NCBI RefSeq assembly: GCF_001665785.1
Contig: NZ_LZSO01000031.1
Coordinates: forward strand, 62,001-126,000
Direction of reading: 5' to 3'
Origin: Mycolicibacterium peregrinum
Lineage (GTDB): Bacteria > Actinomycetota > Actinomycetes > Mycobacteriales > Mycobacteriaceae
DNA: 64,000 nt
A program made the translations under genes and the position numbers. Below, in pieces: positions 18,281 through 25,492 of this stretch. Position 1 is the stretch's first letter. Each line of letters starts with the position of its first letter. The notes under the pieces were generated by a model. That model worked only from the letters and a program-made list of their open reading frames with translations. It was not told the origin of the DNA and made no database searches.

Positions 18281-19144
18281 GTGTCTGTGTTCGTCGACAT
18301 CGTTCCCCCCGAGGCCGAAGCCGGTCCGCCGCGTGCGGTCACGCCGTCGAACCGATGGCGGGCCCTGCTCACCCGCTCGGCATTGCCGTTGCTGTCGGTC
18401 GTCGTGTTCTTCGCGGTGTGGCAGGCCGTGGCCTCGGCAGGCATCTGGAATCAGACGTTCGTGCCCTACCCGTCGACGGTCTGGCGAGCCTTCGTCGATG
18501 TCTCCACCACCCATGACGGCGCGCGCGGCTACGCGGGGTACCTGCTCTACGAGCACCTCTACATGACGCTGCGCCGCGTACTGGCCGGTGTGGTCATCGG
18601 CGTGGCGGTTGGCGTCGGACTCGGCCTGCTGATGGGTTCGGTCGGATGGCTGCGCAGCGTGCTCGAACCGTGGCTGACGTTCCTGCGCGCCCTGCCGCCG
18701 TTGGCCTACTTCTTCCTGTTGGTGATCTGGCTCGGCATCGACGAAGCGCCCAAGATCACGCTGCTCGCCCTGGCCGCTTTGCCGCCGGCGGCAGTGGCCA
18801 CCACCGCAGCGGTCGTCGCCGCACCGGTCGGACTCCAGGAAGCGGCCCGGGCCCTGGGAGCAACCCGGGCGCAGGTCATCCGAGACGTCGTGGTGCCCTC
18901 GGCGCTGCCGGAGACCTTCACCGGTATCCGGCTGGCGGTGGGTATGGCGTACTCGTCGGTGGTGGCCGCCGAACTGTTCAACGGCATCCCCGGTATCGGC
19001 GGATTGGTCAAGGACGCAAGCAATTACAACAACACGCCAGTCGTACTGGTCGGGATCTTCGTCATCGGGATCTCTGGTCTGGTGATCGACGGAGGTTTGC
19101 GGGCCGTCGAACGACGGGCTGTCCCCTGGAGAGGAAAAATATGA
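18281..19144 (+). CDS. ABC transporter permease, SsuC/TauC type
   Basis: 287 residues from a GTG. About six membrane segments, with the ATPase-contact EAA loop EAARALGATRAQVIRDVVVP near residues 185-205. It belongs to the family for taurine, aliphatic sulfonate, nitrate or similar small anions. It ends in an ATGA overlap with the binding-protein gene. The 212 bp upstream to the TetR gene hold the double palindrome but no clear riboswitch that I could identify. Confidence 0.9.
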   Translation: MSVFVDIVPPEAEAGPPRAVTPSNRWRALLTRSALPLLSVVVFFAVWQAVASAGIWNQTFVPYPSTVWRAFVDVSTTHDGARGYAGYLLYEHLYMTLRRVLAGVVIGVAVGVGLGLLMGSVGWLRSVLEPWLTFLRALPPLAYFFLLVIWLGIDEAPKITLLALAALPPAAVATTAAVVAAPVGLQEAARALGATRAQVIRDVVVPSALPETFTGIRLAVGMAYSSVVAAELFNGIPGIGGLVKDASNYNNTPVVLVGIFVIGISGLVIDGGLRAVERRAVPWRGKI

Positions 19145-20181
19145 GACTGACGAAGCTGTTCGCAGTGCTGGCTGCCGCGACGGTGGCACTGGCCGGCTGC
19201 GCGGTGGGCCAGGACGGGGGGACCGGCAACGATCCTGCGAAGCCCACCATTCGGATTGGCTACCAGTCTTTCCCGAGCGGCGATCTGATCGTCAAGAACA
19301 ACAAGTGGCTCGAAGAAGCGCTGCCCGACTACAACATCAAGTGGACGAAGTTCGACTCCGGGGCTGACGTGAACACCGCATTCATCGCCAAGGAGCTGGA
19401 CTTTGGTGCCCTGGGCTCGAGCCCGGTGGCCCGCGGTTTGTCGGCGCCGCTCAACATTCCGTACCAGGTGGCGTTCGTGCTCGACGTCGCCGGCGACAAC
19501 GAGGCCCTGGTGGCCCGCGACGGCGCCGGCGTCAGCTCGATCGCCGACCTGCGAGGCAAACGCGTCGCCACACCGTTCGCATCCACCGCGCACTACAGTC
19601 TGCTGGCCGCACTGGCGCAGAACGGCTTGTCGCCCAACGATGTTCAGTTGATCGACCTGCAGCCACAGGCCATCCTGGCGGCCTGGGACCGGGGCGACAT
19701 CGCCGCGGCCTACAGCTGGCTGCCCACCCTGGACCAGCTGCGCAAGACCGGCAAGGATCTGATCACCAGTAGGCAACTGGCCAAGGACGGAAAGCCGACA
19801 CTGGATCTGGCCGCCGTGTCCGACGACTTCTCCACCGCTCACCCCGACGTCGTCGACATCTGGCGCCAGCAGCAGGCCCGTGCGCTGAACGTGATCAAGA
19901 ACGACCCGCAGGCCGCAGCCAAGGCGATCGCCGCCGAAGTCGGTCTGAGCCCCGAAGATGTTGCCGGACAACTCAAGCAGGGCGTCTACCTGACACCGGC
20001 CGAGGTGGCCTCGCCCGAGTGGCTGGGAACCGACGGCGCGCCGGGCAACATCGCGGCCAACCTGCAGAGCGCGTCGCAGTTCCTGGCCGATCAGAAGCAG
20101 ATCCCCGAGGCCGCGCCGCTGCAGGTCTTCAAGGACGCCATCTACACGAAGGGGTTGCCGGATGTCATCGCCAAGCAGTGA
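19141..20181 (+). CDS. ABC transporter substrate-binding lipoprotein, TauA/SsuA type
   Basis: 346 residues. Signal peptide with lipobox ALAGC (Cys20), so it is a lipoprotein on the outer face of the membrane. The mature part begins with the family strand RIGYQSFPSGDL and contains VNTAFIAKELDFGALGSSPV and LRGKRVATPFASTAHY, typical of taurine/sulfonate-binding proteins. The ligand is probably a sulfonate or related anion but is not proven. It overlaps the permease gene by 4 bp and the ATPase gene by 20 bp; having the binding protein as the middle gene is less usual. Confidence 0.9.
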   Translation: MRLTKLFAVLAAATVALAGCAVGQDGGTGNDPAKPTIRIGYQSFPSGDLIVKNNKWLEEALPDYNIKWTKFDSGADVNTAFIAKELDFGALGSSPVARGLSAPLNIPYQVAFVLDVAGDNEALVARDGAGVSSIADLRGKRVATPFASTAHYSLLAALAQNGLSPNDVQLIDLQPQAILAAWDRGDIAAAYSWLPTLDQLRKTGKDLITSRQLAKDGKPTLDLAAVSDDFSTAHPDVVDIWRQQQARALNVIKNDPQAAAKAIAAEVGLSPEDVAGQLKQGVYLTPAEVASPEWLGTDGAPGNIAANLQSASQFLADQKQIPEAAPLQVFKDAIYTKGLPDVIAKQ

Positions 20182-20950
20182 CGCGCCCGGCGGGCTGAAG
20201 ATCAAGAACGTCGCGCACCGCTACGGGCGCGGTTCGGATGAGGTGACCGCGCTCGGGCCGCTGGATCTGCAGGTCGAGCCCGGCTCGTTCCTGGTCTTGG
20301 TGGGGGCGTCGGGGTGCGGTAAGAGCACCTTGTTGCGTCTGATCGCCGGGTTCGAAACTCCTTCCGAGGGTGAGGTTCACGTGGCGGGGACGCCGCCGAC
20401 GCCCGGGGTGACCTCGGGCGTGGTGTTCCAGCAGCCGCGACTGTTCCCTTGGCGCACAGTCGGCGGCAATGTGGACCTGGCGCTCAAGTACGCCGGCGTG
20501 CCGCGTGAGCGACGGACGGAGCGGCGCGAGGAACTGCTGGAGCGGGTAGGTCTGGAAGGCACTGCCAAGCGCAAGATCTGGGAGATCAGCGGCGGCCAAC
20601 AGCAGCGTGTGGCGATCGCGCGGGCGCTGGCCGCCGAGACCCCGCTGTTCCTGTTGGACGAGCCGTTCGCGGCGCTGGACGCGCTGACCCGTGAGCGGTT
20701 GCAGGAGGATGTCCGTCAGGTCAGTGCGGAGTCCGGTCGCACCACGGTGTTCGTGACGCACAGTGCCGACGAGGCGGCGTTCCTGGGTTCACGGATCGTG
20801 GTGCTGACGCGTCGACCGGGCAAGATCGCGTTGGACCTGCCGGTGGACTTGCCGCGCACCGGCGTCGACGCGCACGAACTGCGACGCTCACCTGAATACC
20901 TCAAGTTGCGCACGGATGTGAGTGAGGCGGTCAAACTCGCTGCCGCATAA
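20162..20950 (+). CDS. ABC transporter ATP-binding protein, TauB/SsuB type
   Basis: 262 residues with every ABC motif: Walker A GASGCGKST, Q-loop VVFQQPRLFPWRTV, signature ISGGQQQR, Walker B LFLLDEP and the H-loop VTHSADEA. The segment FPWRTVGGNV is typical of TauB/SsuB/NrtD ATPases. It energises the transporter made by the two preceding genes; translation is probably coupled through the 20-bp overlap. Convergent with the dehalogenase-fold gene 30 bp away. Confidence 0.94.
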   Translation: MSSPSSDAPGGLKIKNVAHRYGRGSDEVTALGPLDLQVEPGSFLVLVGASGCGKSTLLRLIAGFETPSEGEVHVAGTPPTPGVTSGVVFQQPRLFPWRTVGGNVDLALKYAGVPRERRTERREELLERVGLEGTAKRKIWEISGGQQQRVAIARALAAETPLFLLDEPFAALDALTRERLQEDVRQVSAESGRTTVFVTHSADEAAFLGSRIVVLTRRPGKIALDLPVDLPRTGVDAHELRRSPEYLKLRTDVSEAVKLAAA

Positions 20951-20980
20951 AGCGTTCGCCGACAGATCGAACACGCTGCG

Positions 20981-21841
20981 TCAGGCGCGTCGTTGCAGGA
21001 ATCCGTCGATCAGGCCCGCGACGTCGTCGACATGGGTTTCCAGCAGGAAGTGGCCTCCGTCGAGCAGGTGGATCTCGGCGTCGACCGCGTCCTTGGCGAA
21101 GGCGCGCGCCCCGTCGGGACCGAAGATCGGATCGCCCTCACCCCACACGGCAAGCACGGGAACCTCGCTGGTGCGCAGGTATTCATGTAGCGACGGGTAC
21201 AGCGGGGCATTGGTGGCGTAGTCCCGGAACAGCTTGAGCTGCACCAGATCATTGCGCGGTCGCGACACCATCGCGGCGTCGTGCACCCAGGTGTCGGGGT
21301 TGACCAGGCTTTCGTCGGAAACCCCGGTCAGGTACTGCCATTTGATGCCCTCGGTGCTCAACGCGGTCCGCACTCCGGCCTCGGTCTCGGGGGTCTGCTC
21401 GCGCTGGTAGGCCCACACGCCGTTCCAGAAGCTCTCGACGAATCCTTCGTCGTAGCCGTTGCCGTTCTGGCTGACGATCGCAGTGACGGCCTCGGGGTGC
21501 CGCAGCGCCAGTCGCCAGCCGATCGGGGCGCCGTAGTCCTGGACGTAGATCGCGTAGCGGGACACCCCGAGTTGGTTGAGCAGGCCGTCGGTGAGGTCGG
21601 CCAGGGCGTCGAAGGTGTAGTCGAAGTCGGTGACCGCGGGCGCATCGGAGTGGCCGTAGCCCAGGTGGTCGGGGGCGATGACGTGGTAGCGCTCGGCCAG
21701 CCGGGGGATCAGGTCGCGGAACATGTACGAGCTCGTCGGGAAACCGTGCAGCAGCACGATCGTCGGTGCGTCGGGCGCGCCGGCCTCGCGGTAGAACAGC
21801 CGCTGCCCGTCGACGGTGGCGTAGCGATGGTGAACGGTCAT
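20981..21841 (-). CDS. Alpha/beta hydrolase, haloalkane dehalogenase/epoxide hydrolase type
   Basis: 286 residues. Oxyanion loop LLHGFPTSSYMF, and the nucleophile elbow reads VQDYGAPIG, giving Asp rather than Ser as nucleophile, as in haloalkane dehalogenases and epoxide hydrolases. The acid is in WGEGDPIFGP and the His in DGGHFLLE. An Asp nucleophile implies an ester intermediate hydrolysed by water. Whether it acts on halides or epoxides cannot be told. Divergent from the CGNR gene; the shared 86-bp region has an inverted repeat. Confidence 0.85.
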   Translation of the reverse strand: MTVHHRYATVDGQRLFYREAGAPDAPTIVLLHGFPTSSYMFRDLIPRLAERYHVIAPDHLGYGHSDAPAVTDFDYTFDALADLTDGLLNQLGVSRYAIYVQDYGAPIGWRLALRHPEAVTAIVSQNGNGYDEGFVESFWNGVWAYQREQTPETEAGVRTALSTEGIKWQYLTGVSDESLVNPDTWVHDAAMVSRPRNDLVQLKLFRDYATNAPLYPSLHEYLRTSEVPVLAVWGEGDPIFGPDGARAFAKDAVDAEIHLLDGGHFLLETHVDDVAGLIDGFLQRRA

Positions 21842-21868
21842 GTCTAACTCTTTTAACTAGTTTTAGTG

Positions 21869-21884
21869 GTTAGTGACATCTAAC
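21869..21884. promoter_or_regulatory. Inverted repeat between hydrolase and CGNR genes
   Basis: GTTAG-TGACAT-CTAAC is a perfect 5-bp dyad with 6-bp spacer in the divergent promoter region. AACTAGTT (21855-21862) is a second, 8-bp palindrome. CTAAC/GTTAG occurs again at 21844-21847 (partial) and at GGTTAG just before the CGNR start, so a recurring half-site is likely. Confidence 0.45.
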
Positions 21885-21927
21885 GCCGGGACGGCATAAC
21901 CTGTCAATAGCTATTTGGAGGTTAGAT

Positions 21928-22441
21928 ATGAAACTCATGGAGGTGGGTCTGACAGACGAGACACTGCTGCTCGATCTCCTCAACACCACGCCCGTGGTGG
22001 AGGGAATGCCGTACGACGTGCTCGCGGAAACGACGACGGCACCAGGCTGGCTGCGTGAGCATGAGGTGACCGCAGCCGAGGTGGCCGACCTGGTCTCGGT
22101 GCGGAATCTGCTTCAGGCGGTGGTACGCGGAACCGAGTCGGCGGTTGCGCGGACGCCGTACCTCGACGCCGCCGCCCTACGGGCGCACGCGACGGAAAAC
22201 GGCGTGAATTGGGAACTGGATGTCGACGATGCGCGGCGCGGTGCGGGCGGTCCTGGCCTGGGATGCGCTGCGGATCGCGTGTCCGGGGCGGCTACGCGCG
22301 TGCGCGAACCCGGACTGTCGGCTCTTCCTGATGGATCGGAGCAAGCCCAACGCAAAACGTTGGTGCTCGATGACTACCTGCGGGAACCGCATGAAGGCGC
22401 GCCGGTATCACCGGCGCGCGAAGACTGACGAACAGCCCTGA
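21928..22441 (+). pseudogene. CGNR zinc-finger (ABATE-type) regulator, frameshifted
   Basis: The ATG at 21928 has a good GGAGG site and opens an ABATE-like N-terminal domain (LLLDLLNTTPVVEG), which runs in one frame to about base 22240. The expected C-terminal CGNR zinc finger (CANPDC, RWCSMTTCGNRMKARRY) is intact but lies in the +1-shifted frame and ends at 22441. The join is near 22230-22250, a GC-rich GCGCGGCGCGGTGCG stretch. Left unshifted, the first frame ends at 22428 and loses the finger. It is either a real frameshift, a programmed event or a sequencing error. Family members are probable transcription factors. Confidence 0.75.
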
Positions 22442-22552
22442 TCACACCGGGGGATAGGCCGGCGGCGGGTAAACGCCACGCAAGCCCCAGGCCAGCCACG
22501 GGAAGAAGAAGTCGCTCTCGTCGCTGACGTCGTAGTCAGGATTCGGATCCAT
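22442..22552 (-). CDS. Possible 36-residue small protein
   Basis: An ATG at 22552 with a weak GCGGGA site opens a 36-codon frame ending at 22442, directly against the CGNR stop. The product is acidic at its N-terminus (DPNPDYDVSDESD), has an aromatic centre (FFFPWLAWGLRGVY) and a Pro-rich end (PPPAYPPV). Third-position GC is high, as in real genes here. It could be a membrane-associated microprotein. Support is from composition and position only. Confidence 0.45.
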   Translation of the reverse strand: MDPNPDYDVSDESDFFFPWLAWGLRGVYPPPAYPPV

Positions 22553-22617
22553 TCCCGCAGTCTAGACGCAGCACGCGAGGTCGGAACAGGACCGAGAACG
22601 GAAATTGCCTACACTGT

Positions 22618-22633
22618 TCAACCATCTAGTTGA
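22618..22633. promoter_or_regulatory. Operator of the TetR-SDR operon
   Basis: TCAAC-CATCTA-GTTGA is a perfect 5-bp dyad with 6-bp spacer, four bases below a -10-like TACACT (22609-22614). It would cover the transcription start of the TetR-SDR operon, a standard autorepression layout. Confidence 0.55.
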
Positions 22634-22678
22634 TTGATTTCCGGGCAAGGTCCCGGCGATGCTGATAGTGAGTGTGCT

Positions 22679-23356
22679 ATGTCATCCGATGCAGAGGGCG
22701 GCCGGGGCCGCGGGGGTGCGACTGGCAACGGGACATCCCGCCGCGATGAACTGCTGACCGTCGCGGCGAAACTGTTCGCCGCTCGCGGGTATCACGGCAC
22801 CCGGATGGACGATGTCGCCGAGGCCGTCGGGCTGAACAAGGCCACGGTCTATCACTACTACTCGAGTAAGTCGCTCATCCTCTACGACATCTACAAGGGC
22901 ACTGCGGACTTCACGGTCGAGGCGCTCCACGATGATCCGACCGCTTCGGCGCGCGAGACCATCTACAACTTCACCCGGCGGCTGATGGTCGGCATCGCCA
23001 ACGACCTGGAACGCGCCGCGGTGTACTTCCAGGAGGGCCCGTACATCGCGGAGTGGTTCACCGAGGAACAGGTGGCCTACATCCGGCGGGCCGAGACCCA
23101 GGTCTACGAGCATGTCCGGGACGTGATCGATCGCGGTATCGCCAGCGGCGAGTTCTACGACTGCGACTCTCACGTGTTGGCCCTGGGCTACATCGGAATG
23201 ACGCTCGGTTCCTACCGCTGGCTGCGGCCTCACGGCCGACGGAGTGCCCAGGAGATCGCCGTCGAGTTCAGCACGGCGCTGCTGCGCGGGCTGATCCGCG
23301 ACGAGGGAATCCGCAACGAATCGCCGTTGGGCGTCGAGATCGAGGAAAAGGCCTAG
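22679..23356 (+). CDS. TetR-family regulator
   Basis: 225 residues from the ATG at 22679; an in-frame start at 22634 would add residues from the leader. The HTH is textbook (MDDVAEAVGLNKATVYHYY, about residues 45-65) and is followed by a TetR C-terminal ligand domain. It lies three bases before the SDR gene, so the two are cotranscribed. A dyad over the predicted transcription start suggests autoregulation. The ligand may be an acyl-CoA or the SDR substrate, which is inference from context. Confidence 0.9.
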   Translation: MSSDAEGGRGRGGATGNGTSRRDELLTVAAKLFAARGYHGTRMDDVAEAVGLNKATVYHYYSSKSLILYDIYKGTADFTVEALHDDPTASARETIYNFTRRLMVGIANDLERAAVYFQEGPYIAEWFTEEQVAYIRRAETQVYEHVRDVIDRGIASGEFYDCDSHVLALGYIGMTLGSYRWLRPHGRRSAQEIAVEFSTALLRGLIRDEGIRNESPLGVEIEEKA

Positions 23357-23359
23357 AAC

Positions 23360-24133
23360 ATGACCGATCTGTTCCGACTGGACGGCAAGGTCGCCGTCGT
23401 CACCGGAGGCGGCCGGGGCATCGGCCTGATGATGGCCCGTGGCCTGCTGCAGGCGGGCGCCTCGGTGTACGTCTCAAGCCGCAAGGAGGCCGAGCTCAAC
23501 GCGGCGGTCGACGCGCTGTCCCCACTCGGCCGGATCTCGGCGGTGCCCGCTGATCTCGGCACTGCCGAAGGTGTCGCCGCACTCACCGCCGCCGTCACCG
23601 GACGCGAGGACGCGATCCACGCACTGTTCAACAACGCAGGCGCGGCCTGGGGTGCACCCTACGAGGAGTTCCCGGAGTCCGGATTCGACAAGGTCTACGA
23701 CGTCAACGTCAAAGGCGTCTTCCTGCTGACCCGCGCGCTCACCCCGTTGCTGAATGCCGCTGCCACCGAAGATGATCCGGCCCGGGTGATCAACACCGGC
23801 AGCATCGACGGTATCGTCGCCCCGGGCAAGGGGCGTGACAATTTCTCCTACAGCGCCAGCAAGGCCGCTGTGCACATGCTGACCCGGCACCTCGCCGGTG
23901 AACTGGCCCCGAAGATCCTGGTCAACGCGATCGCCCCGGGCCTGTTCGAATCCCGGATGACCAAGGAGATGCTGCGGGCCGGCCCGGACGAGGTGGGCGC
24001 CGTTCTTCCCTTGGGCCGGATCGGACAGCCCGACGACATCGCCGGCATCTCCGTGTTCTTGGCCAGCCGGGCCAGCGCCTACATCACCGGCGCGGTCATC
24101 CCGGTCGACGGCGGCGTGAGCACCATCAGGTGA
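23360..24133 (+). CDS. Short-chain dehydrogenase/reductase
   Basis: 257 residues, classical SDR. Cofactor motif TGGGRGIG near residue 16, NNAG near 93, and the catalytic Ser (NTGSIDG), Tyr and Lys (YSASK). An Arg after the second strand (VSSRKEAE) suggests NADP(H) preference. It oxidises or reduces an alcohol/ketone, perhaps a 3-ketoacyl or steroid-like substrate. Cotranscribed with the TetR gene; its end overlaps the convergent DoxX gene by 8 bp. Confidence 0.92.
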   Translation: MTDLFRLDGKVAVVTGGGRGIGLMMARGLLQAGASVYVSSRKEAELNAAVDALSPLGRISAVPADLGTAEGVAALTAAVTGREDAIHALFNNAGAAWGAPYEEFPESGFDKVYDVNVKGVFLLTRALTPLLNAAATEDDPARVINTGSIDGIVAPGKGRDNFSYSASKAAVHMLTRHLAGELAPKILVNAIAPGLFESRMTKEMLRAGPDEVGAVLPLGRIGQPDDIAGISVFLASRASAYITGAVIPVDGGVSTIR

Positions 24134-24506
24134 CGGGCAGGGTGAACCAGCCCCAGGCCAAGAAGGCGAACACGCCGAGATAGACGATGTCGCCGGCCAT
24201 GTACAGCCACTCGCTGCGACGGAACCTGGTCGTGGCAGCCCCGGCCATGAACAGCGCCAGGCCGCAGGCGGCCACCGGGGTCAGCACCGGTGCGATGTTC
24301 AACGCCGCGGGCAGCACCAGGCCGATCGCGCCGACCAGCTTGATGGTCCCGATCGCCTTCAGGTGACCGTCACCGAACTCGTCGACCCAGTGCTGGGTGC
24401 TGCCCATCGACCGGTACCTCTCCCGCGACATCAGGAGCATGGTGGTCCCGCCTGCGGCGTAGGCCGCGGCGGCGATGATGGTGATGATCCAGAGGGTGGT
24501 GTGCAT
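24126..24506 (-). CDS. DoxX-family membrane protein
   Basis: 126 residues with four hydrophobic segments and the DoxX-like features GTIKLVGAIGLVLPA and FMAGAATTRFRR. DoxX-type proteins are linked in mycobacteria to membrane redox and oxidative-stress complexes, but this small branch is uncharacterised as far as I know. It is divergent from the sigma-factor gene, with a long inverted repeat between them, so joint control is plausible. Confidence 0.8.
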   Translation of the reverse strand: MHTTLWIITIIAAAAYAAGGTTMLLMSRERYRSMGSTQHWVDEFGDGHLKAIGTIKLVGAIGLVLPAALNIAPVLTPVAACGLALFMAGAATTRFRRSEWLYMAGDIVYLGVFAFLAWGWFTLPVT

Positions 24507-24539
24507 TCCTCGCTCCGTTTCGTGGTTACGTCTGGTGGT

Positions 24540-24569
24540 GCGGACTCGTCACTGTTATGACGGGTCCGC
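24540..24569. promoter_or_regulatory. Long inverted repeat between doxX-like and sigma genes
   Basis: GCGGACTCGTCA pairs with TGACGGGTCCGC across a 6-base centre (CTGTTA); one of 12 positions is mismatched and would be a G-U pair in RNA. It lies 17 bases above the sigma-factor start and 33 bases above the DoxX start. It could be a shared operator or a hairpin in the sigma mRNA leader. Confidence 0.6.
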
Positions 24570-24586
24570 GCGAGGAGAGGTAACTG

Positions 24587-25483
24587 ATGACGCCCGAGGC
24601 ACCTTTGGCGGAGGTATTCGAGGGGCAGCGCCCCCGACTGCTCGCGGTCGCCGACCGCGTCCTCGGCTCCCGGGCAGACGCCGAGGACGCCGTGCAGGAA
24701 GCGTGGCTGCGGCTGTCACGTCAGGACGCGGACTCGATCGAGAACGTCGCGGGCTGGCTGACCACTGTGGTGGGCCGGATCTGCATCGACATGTTGCGGT
24801 CGCGCACCAGCCGCGCCGAGGTGACGCCCACCGCCGACATTCCCGAATTCGCCGTCACCGAGGACCTGGACACCCGGGAGGACTCCCCCGAGGACGCTGC
24901 GGTGCTCGCGGACTCGGTCGGGCTGGCGATGCTCGTCGTGCTGGGGTCGCTGCGCCCGGACGAGCGCCTAGCCTTCGTCCTGCACGACATGTTCGCCGTG
25001 CCGTTCGCCGAGATCGCGCAGATCCTGGACAAGTCGAGCGACGCCGTCAAGATGCTGGCCAGCCGCGCGCGCCGGAAGGTGCAGGACGTGCCGGCGCCCA
25101 CCGGGGGCCGCCGACGGAAGCAGGAGCAGCGTGCGGTCGTCGACGCCTTCCTGGCCGCCGCGCGTGACGGCGATTTCGATGCCCTGCTGCGCGTGCTGGA
25201 TCCCGACGTCAGTTGGCAGCGGTACACGGCCACCGGCGTGACCGTTGGGACCGGGTCGGACGCGATCGTCGCCGCGGTGCGGCGCGGACAGGGGACCCGC
25301 GTCCTGGCCCGGCGCGTGTCGGTCAACGGCGAGCCGGGCATCCTGGCGTGGGGGCCGACCGGTCGTCCGCTGGGCGTCATGGCCTGCGTCGTCGACGGGG
25401 GCCGACTGGTGGGGATCGTGTCGATCATCGACCCGGGACGGCTGGCTCGGATGTCCCTGCCCGAGCCGCCTTCCGGCGATTAA
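24587..25483 (+). CDS. ECF sigma factor, SigJ/ECF41 type with SnoaL-like tail
   Basis: 298 residues. Sigma region 2 (AEDAVQEAWLRLS) and region 4 (VPFAEIAQILDKSSDAVKMLASRARRKVQ) are clear. A C-terminal SnoaL-like domain from about residue 185 (VVDAFLAAARDGDFDALLRVLDPDV) follows and contains VDGGRLVGI, close to the DGGGK-type motif of ECF41 tails. In that group the fused tail, not a separate anti-sigma gene, controls activity. No anti-sigma gene is adjacent. The start has GAGAGG seven bases before it. Likely target is its own or the neighbouring DoxX promoter. Confidence 0.9.
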   Translation: MTPEAPLAEVFEGQRPRLLAVADRVLGSRADAEDAVQEAWLRLSRQDADSIENVAGWLTTVVGRICIDMLRSRTSRAEVTPTADIPEFAVTEDLDTREDSPEDAAVLADSVGLAMLVVLGSLRPDERLAFVLHDMFAVPFAEIAQILDKSSDAVKMLASRARRKVQDVPAPTGGRRRKQEQRAVVDAFLAAARDGDFDALLRVLDPDVSWQRYTATGVTVGTGSDAIVAAVRRGQGTRVLARRVSVNGEPGILAWGPTGRPLGVMACVVDGGRLVGIVSIIDPGRLARMSLPEPPSGD

Positions 25484-25492
25484 CCTGGCCGC

